Source of the DNA: Roseovarius sp.
GTDB taxonomy: Bacteria; Pseudomonadota; Alphaproteobacteria; Rhodobacterales; Rhodobacteraceae
Assembly (NCBI GenBank): GCA_029212365.1
Contig: JARGOC010000012.1
Location: 52,464-116,463, forward strand
Length of the DNA: 64,000 nucleotides
Direction of reading: 5' to 3'
In this document: in pieces, positions 34,913 to 43,043 of the stretch
Layout: each line of letters starts with the position of its first letter
Numbering within the stretch: position 1 is the first letter of the stretch
The notes under the pieces: model-generated
The model's input: only the letters and a program-made list of their open reading frames with translations
Told to the model about the DNA's origin: nothing
The model's database searches: none
Made by a program: the position numbers and the translations under genes

Positions 34913-35258
34913 TATGCGTCACTAGGTTTTCATGTTTCAACGCGGGGGTTATGAGTAAACTCTCCGTTATAGTTATACATACCGAACATTTTTTGAGCTT
35001 ATCCACAGGTACATCGCAAGCGCAGAAACTGGACGATAGTCGACAAAAAAACGTGCTGGTTGGTTTATCAACTTCAATTGATGCTTTCACTTTGCGAAGG
35101 AACCGGTTGATCCCAAGAGATAATAGGGACCTATCCACAGGTTTATCCCTTGGCTGTGATCGCGCTGGCCCTGCCATACCTGGAACAATGCCCGATTGAC
35201 CTGCCTTTGCTCACTGATTACTGATAAAAAACCTCAGACAAAGAAGTAATCGGTCCTC
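34913..35258. other. 346-base intergenic region with DnaA-box-like direct repeats
   Basis: No gene is supported. TTATCCACA at 34999-35007 is a perfect DnaA box and CTATCCACA at 35131-35139 differs by one base; both extend to an 11-base direct repeat TATCCACAGGT (35000-35010 and 35132-35142). The region is AT-richer than its flanks. No replication gene is nearby. It may instead hold regulator sites for the iron-type permease gene at 35259. Confidence 0.5.
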
Positions 35259-36881
35259 ATGACACAACGCCTGCTTTCCTTCTCGGCCTGGTTGGCTGTG
35301 ACGATTTGTGTTGTGCCGATCATTGCAGCGGCCGTATCGGCGCTCTCGGGCGATCTTGAAACCTGGAGCAATATCCTGTCTTCAGTCCTGCCGCGATACG
35401 CGTTGAATACGCTGGTTCTTGTGATGATCGTCGGAGTTTCGGCCGCTGTGATCGGGTCGCTCACGGCCTGGCTGGTGACGGTCTACCAATTCCCTGGCAA
35501 GCGCGTGCTTGAGGTGGCCTTGGCCCTGCCGTTGGCCTTTCCGGCTTATGTGCTGGCGTATGCCTATACCTATTTGCTGGACCATCCGGGCCCGGTACAA
35601 ACCTTGCTGCGCAATGTGATGGATTGGGGGCCGCGCGACTATTGGTTTCCGGAAATCCGCTCGCTCGGGGGGGCGGCGGCGATGCTGACGATTGTGCTGT
35701 ATCCTTACGTCTATTTGCTGGCGCGGGCCTCTTTCAAACAACAAAGCGCCAATGCTTTTTTGGTGGCGCGCACCTTGGGGCGTTCACCCTTCAGCGCGTT
35801 TTGGCGGGTGTCCCTGCCGATGGCACGCCCGGCAATTGCGGGAGGGGCCTTGCTGGCGGTGATGGAGACCATCTCAGATTATGGCACTGTTGCATTTTTT
35901 AATGTGCAGACCTTTGCAACTGGTATCTATCAAAGCTGGTTTTCGTTGGGTGATCGCCCGGCGGCTGCACAGCTTTCGCTATGTTTGCTGAGCTTTGCAC
36001 TGCTGCTGGCCGGGTTGGAACGTGCGCAGCGTGGCAAGGTGAAAACTGCCGGCAAAGGTGTACGTTTTGAACAAGTTGAACGGCCTCAGTTGACGGGCAT
36101 CGCCGGTTGGGGGGCAACACTGGTTTGCCTGGTGCCGGTCATGCTGGGGTTCATCATTCCGGTCATGATGCTGGGCTGGATGGCGATCGGATCAGGCCAG
36201 AGCATTCTGGACCCGCGGTATTTGGATCTGATGCGCAATTCGGGACTGCTGGCTGGTATTGCGGCAGGCGTCACGGTTCTCGGAGCGATTGCAATCGGGT
36301 ATAGGGCACGCATACGTCCGGGCAAATCCTCGCGTTGGATGGTGATTGCGGCCGGGCTTGGCTATGCGGTGCCCGGTGGGGTGATTGCTGTGGGGCTGAT
36401 GATGCCGATGGCGGCGTTGGACAATGCGATTGACGCGGTGATGGAGGCGCAGTTTGGCATCAACACGGGCCTTTTGATCACGGGATCAATCTGGCTGATG
36501 GTGCTGGCATATATGGTGCGCTTCATGGCAGCGGCCCTCAACGCATACGACAGTGGTATGGCCACGGTGCCGGGACATTATGATGCCATTGCACGCTCGC
36601 TTGGCAAACCAGGCCCAAAGGTTTTGTGGCAGGTGCATTTGCCTGTGGCCCGCACCAGCGTGTTGACGGCGCTGTTGATCGTCTTTGTGGATGTTATGAA
36701 AGAGTTGCCAGCCACGTTGATCCTGCATCCGTTCAATTTTTCAACATTGGCGGTGCAGGCGCATCGCTTGGCCTCGGATGAACGGCTGTATGAAGCGGCG
36801 GTACCGTCACTGACGCTTGTAGCGTTTGGATTGTTGCCGGTGGCATTGTTGCTGCGCTCCATTGGGCGGGGCAGGGTATAA
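35259..36881 (+). CDS. Ferric iron-type ABC transporter permease (two fused permease domains)
   Basis: 540 residues with about twelve membrane helices arranged as two repeats. Each half has an EAA-type loop: FLVARTLGRSPFSAFWRVSLPMARPAI in the first and YDAIARSLGKPGPKVLWQVHLPVAR in the second. This is the FbpB/SfuB design for Fe3+ uptake. The binding protein and ATPase are not adjacent; a ferric-binding-type protein is encoded 15 kb away (51356-52384), and modC belongs to molybdate. Alternatives such as thiamine or putrescine permeases are less consistent with the double-length fusion. Confidence 0.88.
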   Translation: MTQRLLSFSAWLAVTICVVPIIAAAVSALSGDLETWSNILSSVLPRYALNTLVLVMIVGVSAAVIGSLTAWLVTVYQFPGKRVLEVALALPLAFPAYVLAYAYTYLLDHPGPVQTLLRNVMDWGPRDYWFPEIRSLGGAAAMLTIVLYPYVYLLARASFKQQSANAFLVARTLGRSPFSAFWRVSLPMARPAIAGGALLAVMETISDYGTVAFFNVQTFATGIYQSWFSLGDRPAAAQLSLCLLSFALLLAGLERAQRGKVKTAGKGVRFEQVERPQLTGIAGWGATLVCLVPVMLGFIIPVMMLGWMAIGSGQSILDPRYLDLMRNSGLLAGIAAGVTVLGAIAIGYRARIRPGKSSRWMVIAAGLGYAVPGGVIAVGLMMPMAALDNAIDAVMEAQFGINTGLLITGSIWLMVLAYMVRFMAAALNAYDSGMATVPGHYDAIARSLGKPGPKVLWQVHLPVARTSVLTALLIVFVDVMKELPATLILHPFNFSTLAVQAHRLASDERLYEAAVPSLTLVAFGLLPVALLLRSIGRGRV

Positions 36882-36902
36882 AAGGCTGATTTTAAATGAC
36901 GA

Positions 36903-36929
36903 AAAGGGCGCCCCGACAAGGCGCCCTTT
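36903..36929. terminator. Strong bidirectional terminator
   Basis: AAAGGGCGCC (36903-36912) and GGCGCCCTTT (36920-36929) form a perfect 10-bp stem with a 7-base loop, flanked by A- and T-tracts built into the stem. It lies between the convergent permease and cpaB genes and can serve both. Confidence 0.8.
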
Positions 36930-36952
36930 GGTAATTTCTGCTGGTCGATCGC

Positions 36953-37822
36953 TTAGTTCGTGCAGGGGATTTTGCTTTCCACAACTTCGCCACCACGGTT
37001 GGTGCGGATCGTGCAAACCTTATCGGCCTCTTTCACGGCGGCCACTTCGGCGGCGGCCAATCCCAACAGACGATGCTGATCGACTTCGATGATCTCGGCG
37101 ACGGTATCATCCATCACACCAACCAGCGACAAGGACAAACGCCCGGTGGATTGGGCCTGTGCCAATGCTGCCACCTGTTGAGGTTTGGCCGAAACGGTCA
37201 CAGTGCGGGCCACTCTGGCCCCGGAAACATCACCATTGGCTTTTTGGTCCACGGCGATCAGTTTGACGCCAGTTTCGATCAACTTGGTCACATTGCCAGT
37301 TGAATTGGCTTCGGTGCGCACGTTTTCACCGCCCACTCGGCCTGTCCAATATACATCGACATGATCACCAGGGCGCAAGAAGCCCGACACACCGCTTGAG
37401 ACATCAACCTTGATTGCAAAGGCACGCATACCGCGCTCAAGTTTCGAGGTCAGGCCAGCTTCTTCACCGGGGCCGGTGACTTTGATCGCCAGCACGGGTT
37501 CAAATTTCTCCATGGCGCGCAGAACGCTGCGCGGCTCATCTTCGCCTTCCGGCCACAGATCTTCTTCGGTCAGGAAGTGACCCGCAGGCAGGTACCGCTT
37601 GGGATAGCTGATGACGGCTGCGTCTTTTTTCATCAGGGGCTCGCCGTATTTCAATGGGCGTGTGGCCACATAAATATCCACCAGATCAATAACAGGCGCA
37701 CGCTGCGATCGCTCTTTTGCCAATTCGCTCTGGTAGCCCTCAATATAGTTTTTTGCCATGTAAACGGCAAAACCGGCCAGACCAAGGCCCAGTACCAGCA
37801 CAAGTCCAAACACCAGTCGCAT
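36953..37822 (-). CDS. cpaB: Flp pilus assembly protein CpaB/RcpC
   Basis: 289 residues from the ATG at 37822 (AAAGGA 6 bases upstream); starts at 37849 and 37858 are also in frame. An N-terminal membrane anchor (RLVFGLVLVLGLGLAGFAVYMA) is followed by a SAF domain (VATRPLKYGEPLMKKDAAVISYP) and the CpaB core (GFLRPGDHVDVYWTGRV). CpaB supports assembly of the Tad pilus, probably in the periplasm near the secretin. It is downstream of two pilin genes on the same strand, but about 20 kb from the other tad genes in the window. Confidence 0.92.
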   Translation of the reverse strand: MRLVFGLVLVLGLGLAGFAVYMAKNYIEGYQSELAKERSQRAPVIDLVDIYVATRPLKYGEPLMKKDAAVISYPKRYLPAGHFLTEEDLWPEGEDEPRSVLRAMEKFEPVLAIKVTGPGEEAGLTSKLERGMRAFAIKVDVSSGVSGFLRPGDHVDVYWTGRVGGENVRTEANSTGNVTKLIETGVKLIAVDQKANGDVSGARVARTVTVSAKPQQVAALAQAQSTGRLSLSLVGVMDDTVAEIIEVDQHRLLGLAAAEVAAVKEADKVCTIRTNRGGEVVESKIPCTN

Positions 37823-37925
37823 GGGTTTTCCTTTCGGGTTTCTGCTCATGACGCGCATTGTTGCGCGGTATTATTTGTTTTGATCGCACATGATTGTGGC
37901 GAAATAGGGGAAGTTGAGGGAAAGT

Positions 37926-37960
37926 TTCACGACGTCTGCCCAAGGCCGCGACGTTGTGAA
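37926..37960 (-). terminator. Hairpin between the second pilin gene and cpaB
   Basis: On the minus strand TTCACAACGTC and GACGTCGTGAA pair over 11 positions with one mismatch around a 13-base loop, starting 8 bases after the pilin stop. The following sequence is ACTTTCCC, so termination is likely partial, letting some transcripts continue to cpaB. Confidence 0.5.
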
Positions 37961-37967
37961 GCGGAGA

Positions 37968-38156
37968 TCAGTTTACTGCACCGACCTGCTGAGCCATCAT
38001 GCTGTCTTCGATATGGGATGAGGCAGAGACAACTCCACCATTGATCAGGCCAGCACTGGCACCAGAAAGACCGATAATGGCAACGGTTAGAACAACCCAA
38101 TCAACGGTGATGGCACCGTCTTCGGATTTTATGAAGTTCTGAATACGGTTCAGCAC
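37968..38156 (-). CDS. Flp-family type IVb pilin, second copy
   Basis: 62 residues. SEDGAITVDWVVLTVAIIGLSGA shows the prepilin cleavage region (Gly-Ala, then an acidic residue at about +5) and the single hydrophobic helix of Flp/TadE-like pilins. It shares DGAxTVDWVVLT with the neighbouring pilin but diverges in the C-terminal half. It is the second of two tandem copies, separated from the first by a terminator hairpin, so it is probably a minor pilin. Confidence 0.85.
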   Translation of the reverse strand: MLNRIQNFIKSEDGAITVDWVVLTVAIIGLSGASAGLINGGVVSASSHIEDSMMAQQVGAVN

Positions 38157-38206
38157 TTGAATACATCTTTTTACTTGTTACTGCTCTGCTCAAATTTGGC
38201 AACAAA

Positions 38207-38236
38207 AGGCCGCGACCCATGTACTGGAGCGCGGCC
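38207..38236 (-). terminator. Rho-independent terminator after the first pilin gene
   Basis: On the minus strand GGCCGCG (38236-38230) pairs with CGCGGCC (38213-38207) around a 16-base loop and is followed by TTTTGTT. It lies 30 bases after the first pilin stop, between the two pilin genes, and should make the first pilin the dominant transcript. Confidence 0.7.
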
Positions 38237-38265
38237 AATTGATCGTCAGAAGACTGGGAAGGCGA

Positions 38266-38469
38266 TTATTCGCCTTCGTCTACGCCTGCACCAATCCAGG
38301 TGTCGTCGTTTACGGCTGTGCCGATGCTTTCGGCCAGGCCAACAACGCCCGACTGTACGCTGGAAATACCAGCAACGCCCAGGCCAACGATGGCTGCGGT
38401 CAAAACAACCCAGTCAACTGTTACGGCGCCGTCTTCGTCTTTCAGGAATTTGTTCATGAAGTTAGTCAT
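38266..38469 (-). CDS. flp: Flp-family type IVb pilin, first copy (probable major pilin)
   Basis: 67 residues. KDEDGAVTVDWVVLTAAIVGLGVAG is the pilin processing and helix region; the short leader of about ten residues (MTNFMNKFLKDEDG) would be removed by the prepilin peptidase encoded at 58307. A strong ribosome site (GGAGGG) precedes the ATG, and a terminator follows, fitting a highly expressed major subunit of the Tad pilus. The C-terminal tail is acidic. Confidence 0.88.
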   Translation of the reverse strand: MTNFMNKFLKDEDGAVTVDWVVLTAAIVGLGVAGISSVQSGVVGLAESIGTAVNDDTWIGAGVDEGE

Positions 38470-38824
38470 AGTGTAGTCCCTCCAAAGGATCAGATACTCA
38501 GGTTTGCAACCGCTTCAACGTTGCGGGCCGTTCTCTCAAGGGCCCTGTCGTTGCGGTATGAGCAGATATAGCCAGTGAAATCGGGCGCGATTGGGGCACC
38601 TTTCGTTCTATTTCAGGGTTGATTAACTTTTTTAGGGAGTACCTATTTAAGTCATTGAAAATAAACAAATATTACATTTTCAGTTGGTAAGGCTGGATGC
38701 GATCTTAGGTAATTGAGTTAAAATTTGCCCCAAAATCTGTCTCTGTTTGCGCAACAATACTAGTTTAGAACCACGATTTTTGCGATAATACCGGAAAAAG
38801 CCAAATGGCAGAGCAGGAAAAATC
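38470..38824. promoter_or_regulatory. Divergent intergenic region between flp and a lytic transglycosylase
   Basis: 355 bases holding the promoters of both genes. The half near the pilin gives a long leader (over 100 bases of mixed composition). The section 38610-38720 is strongly AT-rich, with several TTAA steps, and suits promoter or regulator binding. No reading frame in it looks coding, and no sigma-54 element with correct spacing was found. Confidence 0.4.
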
Positions 38825-39655
38825 ATGCGATTTGACAGGATTCTTGCGATCGGGCTGATGTTTGCCCTCGTATCGCCGGTTCACGCAGGCGATCCGCCGC
38901 CTTTTCCCGAATTTACCTTCAAGATGAGCAAACCGCCCAAGACGGGGGCGACGAATCGAATCAATGTTCAGATTGAACCACAGGCTGCCAAGCCCAAGCC
39001 CAAGTCCGATACCACAGGCGAGGGCGCAACAGAGGTGGCCACTGCGGTTGTACCCAAGACGGCCACATATGATTGGTTCTGGGCCAATGTCCCGCATGAG
39101 ATCGGGGTGAACAGTACCGAGCGGTTAACCAAAGCACTGGACGGGCTGAACAAGGCGCCGGGCGGTGGCAGCATTCCCGGCCCCCGCCTGCAAGACTTAC
39201 AAGGCATCGCCCGAACGCAAGGGGGCACTATACTGCGTGAAACGATTGGAACAGACGTTTCACCTGCCTTGGTACTGGCGGTGATCGCCGTAGAATCGGG
39301 CGGGCGTGATGTGGCCACATCCAACAAGGGCGCGCAGGGGTTGATGCAACTGATGCCCGATACCGCCAAACGCTTTGGGGTTGAGGACAGCTTGTCAGCG
39401 GATCAGAACATCAAAGGCGGTGTGGCATATCTCAGCTGGCTCATGCGCGAGTTTGAGGGGGACGCGATCCTGGCACTGGCAGGGTATAATGCCGGTGAAG
39501 GCGCTGTGAAGAAGCACCAAGGCGTGCCGCCCTATGCCGAAACCCGCGATTATATCCCCAAAGTTCTGGCCGCGTTTGAGGTGGCAAGGGGGCTTTGCAA
39601 GACGCGCCCCCAGTTGATCACCGATGCCTGTGCGCTGAATTTGGCGATGAACTGA
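38825..39655 (+). CDS. Lytic transglycosylase, SLT family
   Basis: 276 residues. The signal peptide is RFDRILAIGLMFALVSPVHA. After a Lys/Pro-rich linker the SLT domain spans about 135-260: VIAVESGGRDVATSNKGAQGLMQLMPDTAKRFG holds the catalytic Glu and the GLMQLMP motif, and LALAGYNAGEGAV the AYNAG motif. It cuts peptidoglycan in the periplasm. It is divergent from the pilin genes, so it may open the wall for the Tad pilus; this is inferred from position only. RBS: AGCAGG before the ATG. Confidence 0.9.
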   Translation: MRFDRILAIGLMFALVSPVHAGDPPPFPEFTFKMSKPPKTGATNRINVQIEPQAAKPKPKSDTTGEGATEVATAVVPKTATYDWFWANVPHEIGVNSTERLTKALDGLNKAPGGGSIPGPRLQDLQGIARTQGGTILRETIGTDVSPALVLAVIAVESGGRDVATSNKGAQGLMQLMPDTAKRFGVEDSLSADQNIKGGVAYLSWLMREFEGDAILALAGYNAGEGAVKKHQGVPPYAETRDYIPKVLAAFEVARGLCKTRPQLITDACALNLAMN

Positions 39656-39661
39656 ACCGCC

Positions 39662-40312
39662 TCAGTCGTTATCGCTCAGGCCGGCCCCGGCACCTGAAAG
39701 GCGGCTTTCAGGTGTGTCGGGTGCATATGTACGCTGTGCAAATTCCGCCAGCACCAGGCGCGTCTGTTCACTGATATGCCCTCGGTAGGCCCGGCGCACA
39801 CGCGTGCCTGTCATGGTCTTGGCGTGGCGAAGGGTGACTGTATCGCAGCTGCCCATCGCCAGCGCCTTTGATGTGGCGTCAATGGTGGTGCAGCGATCTG
39901 CGCGGCACATGGTCAGGCCGGGCCATTCAATGCTGATCGCTCTGCCCGCCCCATCCGAGGCCGAGGCAATGTAGGGCACCAGCAGCAAAGGAAAGGCGAC
40001 TTTGCCCAGAGTGATCCTATCCCCCAGAGCCAACATGCCAGCGCGATCACAGATAGCGCTGCCGGTGATCAAAGGACACAGCACCCCACCGCGGGCCTGC
40101 CAATGGGTGCCAGCGCAATCAGGGCAACAGTCCTTATAGGCGCGCCCGTCGTTCAGCGTCAGTAATCCGGCCAAAGCGTCTGCTCCCGGCAACCCGGCCG
40201 CACAGAGCCAGCGCACAGCTTTGCCCGCTTCCTCGGCGATACCCCACTCATAGCCCGCACCTTTGGTGGCTTTGCGCGTCAGCACTTCGATTTCTCCCAG
40301 GGACCAGGTCAT
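39662..40312 (-). CDS. DUF3726-like protein, last gene of the catabolic operon
   Basis: 216 residues. The opening SLGEIEVLTRKATKGAGYEWGIAEEAGKAVRWLCAAGLPG is what I recall of the DUF3726 family. The protein has a Cys-rich loop (DCCPDCAGTHW) and no signal peptide. Function unknown. Its ATG overlaps the stop of the 565-residue protein by 4 bases, so the two should be made in equal amounts and may form a complex. Confidence 0.65.
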   Translation of the reverse strand: MTWSLGEIEVLTRKATKGAGYEWGIAEEAGKAVRWLCAAGLPGADALAGLLTLNDGRAYKDCCPDCAGTHWQARGGVLCPLITGSAICDRAGMLALGDRITLGKVAFPLLLVPYIASASDGAGRAISIEWPGLTMCRADRCTTIDATSKALAMGSCDTVTLRHAKTMTGTRVRRAYRGHISEQTRLVLAEFAQRTYAPDTPESRLSGAGAGLSDND

Positions 40313-42006
40313 CGGGTGCCCTCGGGCAAAGGTGGATACGCCCAGCCTTCAGCGCTGGTGTTGACCAGCTCATGAGGGAAGGGGGCGTGTTTGAACATGT
40401 TGATCCGCACCCAGCGATCGGAACGTGGATCAAAGTGGCACGCTCCAAAGAAGCTGAGCTTGGCGCGCAGCAGGTCAATCGGCAGCATCTTCGCGTCAAT
40501 CGTGTTGTCACGGATTTCCGCATATGGATAACGCGCGGCAATCTGAACGCGGCGCAGGATATGGCGGTGTTGTGGGGCGCGCAGTAGGACGTCGGCCACC
40601 AGATCATCCGAGCAGGCACATAAGTCAGTATATAGGCGGGCTGCATCACGTCCGGGGCAAAGCGGCTGTTCGTAGGCTTCAATTGGTTCTTCAAAGCGTT
40701 CACCGATGCGTGGTTCCAGCTTTTCCTGCGATACATACCAGACGCGGGCATTGGCTGTGTCTTTGGTCCAGTCGATATCAAGTGCCCAGTCGTAAATGGC
40801 CTCGATATGCTGCTTTAGGACGGCCACAGGCATCGCCCCGTCGATGCGCCAGCTTTCCTGCTCGTCGGCATCCATACGCTGCGACAGGTCATCAACCAAA
40901 TCACCATAAGGCTCCAGCAAAAGCGCGGCGGTTTGCTCTTGGCCCTCAAGGGTCAGATTGGCCTCGGCCCAAAGCCATAGCCGGTTCCATGGCATGTCGG
41001 TGGTCAGATCTGCCGATTTCAGATGGGTTTGCAACAGGGTCATGTCCCGGCGCAGGTCAGCCAGTTTTTCGATCTGAATGGCATGGCTGGATGTCCATGT
41101 ATCAGCATTGATCATCGCACGGACGCTAAACTGACGGAACAGAGCGGCGTCGTCTTGGGTGGCCGTGGGCAAGGATCGCACCCGCGCCAATACGGTTTCT
41201 TTGGCAGCGATCCAATTGTTGATCAGCACCGGGTGCGTCATCAAAAAGGGCGCCATCCCGAGGCCCGTGGAATTGCCGATGCCAAAACAGCGTCGCAAAT
41301 CCGGGTCCAGCGGTACGGCGGTGTCAGGCGCGCGTTGGCGGGCCAAATGTTCGACCAGATCCATGACAAAACCACGGGTCAGAAAGACCGACAGCATTTC
41401 CACCTGAAACGGCGCGCGGAATTCGGGGCGCTCTGCGATCATCTCGCGGTCGGCTGCGCCAAATTTGCCCGACCCATATACGGCGGTGGTGCGCATCAGA
41501 TAGCCCACATCCCGCACCTTGGCGGTGTCCGGCTGGCGGCCCTCAGATAGGGCCGTGACCACATGTTCCCACAGTCGCACCGAGCGGTTGGCGCGGCTTA
41601 ACGAAAGTTCTTTTTCGCTCACGCGCCCGGCTTCTTGTTTGGGGACGTTGTCTTGCAAGCGGTCCAGATCGACCTCGCTCGGGATGCCGTCAAACAGGGT
41701 AAAGGTGGCATCCCATTCGGTGGCAATCACCCGGTCCGAGCGTTTTTCGGGCGGCAGATCATTGGCAAAGGCGATCAGCGAATAGCTGCGATCAGGGCCA
41801 TGGGCGCAATAGACCGCACGCCCCACACCGCGCGCATCAATGTTGAACAGGTGTTGTTCAAACGTCCAGTGTTCTGACTTCAGGCGGCGCAGCAACACCC
41901 GCATGAAACTGAGCCGCGATTGGTGGAATGATCCCATGCGCGCCAGACGCATCACCTGGGCCGGGTCACGGGGGGGGATCGTCGTGTCATGCTCTGGGTG
42001 GTGCAT
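40309..42006 (-). CDS. Unrecognised 565-residue cytoplasmic protein in the catabolic operon
   Basis: I recognise no family. The protein is rich in Arg, Asp and Trp, lacks a signal peptide and membrane helices, and looks globular and mostly helical. A beta-rich section near the N-terminus (WTFEQHLFNIDARGVGRAVYCAHGPDRSYSLIAFANDL) precedes long helices. GIGNSTGLGMAPFLMTHP (about 245-265) is a Gly-rich loop that could bind a ligand, and LCACSDDLVADVLLRAP contains two Cys. It is translated between the M19 homologue (50-base gap) and the DUF3726-like gene (4-base overlap). The context suggests an enzyme or enzyme subunit of the same pathway. Confidence 0.8.
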   Translation of the reverse strand: MHHPEHDTTIPPRDPAQVMRLARMGSFHQSRLSFMRVLLRRLKSEHWTFEQHLFNIDARGVGRAVYCAHGPDRSYSLIAFANDLPPEKRSDRVIATEWDATFTLFDGIPSEVDLDRLQDNVPKQEAGRVSEKELSLSRANRSVRLWEHVVTALSEGRQPDTAKVRDVGYLMRTTAVYGSGKFGAADREMIAERPEFRAPFQVEMLSVFLTRGFVMDLVEHLARQRAPDTAVPLDPDLRRCFGIGNSTGLGMAPFLMTHPVLINNWIAAKETVLARVRSLPTATQDDAALFRQFSVRAMINADTWTSSHAIQIEKLADLRRDMTLLQTHLKSADLTTDMPWNRLWLWAEANLTLEGQEQTAALLLEPYGDLVDDLSQRMDADEQESWRIDGAMPVAVLKQHIEAIYDWALDIDWTKDTANARVWYVSQEKLEPRIGERFEEPIEAYEQPLCPGRDAARLYTDLCACSDDLVADVLLRAPQHRHILRRVQIAARYPYAEIRDNTIDAKMLPIDLLRAKLSFFGACHFDPRSDRWVRINMFKHAPFPHELVNTSAEGWAYPPLPEGTR

Positions 42007-42056
42007 TCCGGTCCTCCTGGTGACGCCGTTATGTGACGTGGATTTTTGATATCAGG

Positions 42057-43043
42057 TCAGATTTGCCCGATTGGGGTAAAGTTTTCGTCAAAAAAGTTCA
42101 GCCAATTGTCGCCCATCAGCCCGGCCACTTCGACATCGTTGAACCCAACCTTGCGCAGGCCGCTTTCAATATTGCCAAAATCGCGATTATCGCGGAACCA
42201 GTCGGGCTGTGGCGGAAATCCGGGCGCGGCGGCAGAGCCTTCTCCATAATCAATTTCCTTGGACCAGCGCCCAACGCGCATCCATTCGACGATTGAATCA
42301 GGTTGATCCTGGCACAGGTCAGACCCGATGCCGAAATGCTCGGCGCCAAAGCGTTCGGCGGCGGTGGCGATCATTGAGCAGAAATCATCCAGCGTGCAGT
42401 CGGATTTTCCCTTCAGGTGATGTGGGTACATCGAAAACCCCATCATGCCCCCATTTTCCACCACTGCGCGTACCACGTCGTCGCGCTTGTTGCGCAAGGC
42501 CGGCTGCCAAGAATGCAGGTTGGCGTGGGTGATGGCGATGGGGCGTTCAGAGATATCTGCGGCCTCAATGGTTGATCGATCGGCAGAGTGGCTCATGTCC
42601 ACCACAAGGCCCACACGGTTCATTTCCTTGATGACCTGCTTGCCCATACGGGTAATGCCGGGGTCTTCGGCCTCGTAGCAGCCGGTCGCCAGCAGGGATT
42701 GGTTGTTATAGGTCAACTGCATAAAGCGCGCGCCAAGGTCGTGCAGGATTTCGACCAGACCGATGTCATCTTCCATCGGGGCAGGGTTTTGGAAACCAAA
42801 GAAGATGGCGGTTTTGCCGGACTCGTGCGCCGAGCGCACATCGCCCGCCCACCGCCCCTTTATGATCAGGTCGGGATAGTCTTCAAACCAGCGGTTCCAC
42901 TGCTCCATGTTTAGCACGGTTTCGCGGAAGTTTTCGTGATAGCTGATCGTGACGTGCACCGCATCGAGCCCACCTGTCCGCAATTGGCGGAAGATCTTTT
43001 CCGACCAATTGGCGTATTGCAGGCAGTCGATGCGGTAGGTCAT
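42057..43043 (-). CDS. M19 (renal dipeptidase-like) amidohydrolase with altered metal site
   Basis: 328 residues with the TIM-barrel layout of membrane dipeptidases. Conserved family parts are present: VVDMSHSADRST (His152), ITHANLHSW (His173) and FGIGSDL. The usual metal ligands differ: the DGHND strand is DCLQY (6-10), the bridging Glu of GVEGG is Gln85 (GFQN), and the substrate His is Tyr112 (LTYNN). It lacks a signal peptide, so it is cytoplasmic. Activity may be single-metal or different from dipeptide hydrolysis. It overlaps the aldehyde dehydrogenase gene by 4 bases. The alignment to human renal dipeptidase is from memory. Confidence 0.85.
   Translation of the reverse strand: MTYRIDCLQYANWSEKIFRQLRTGGLDAVHVTISYHENFRETVLNMEQWNRWFEDYPDLIIKGRWAGDVRSAHESGKTAIFFGFQNPAPMEDDIGLVEILHDLGARFMQLTYNNQSLLATGCYEAEDPGITRMGKQVIKEMNRVGLVVDMSHSADRSTIEAADISERPIAITHANLHSWQPALRNKRDDVVRAVVENGGMMGFSMYPHHLKGKSDCTLDDFCSMIATAAERFGAEHFGIGSDLCQDQPDSIVEWMRVGRWSKEIDYGEGSAAAPGFPPQPDWFRDNRDFGNIESGLRKVGFNDVEVAGLMGDNWLNFFDENFTPIGQI

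Noticed and set aside
34999..35142. Chromosomal replication origin
   Set aside because: Only two DnaA-like boxes, no AT-rich unwinding cluster of 13-mers, and none of the genes usual near alphaproteobacterial origins.
34905..35177. 90-codon minus-strand frame in the gap after modC
   Set aside because: No domain, no ribosome site, and it spans the DnaA-like repeats; composition is not coding-like.
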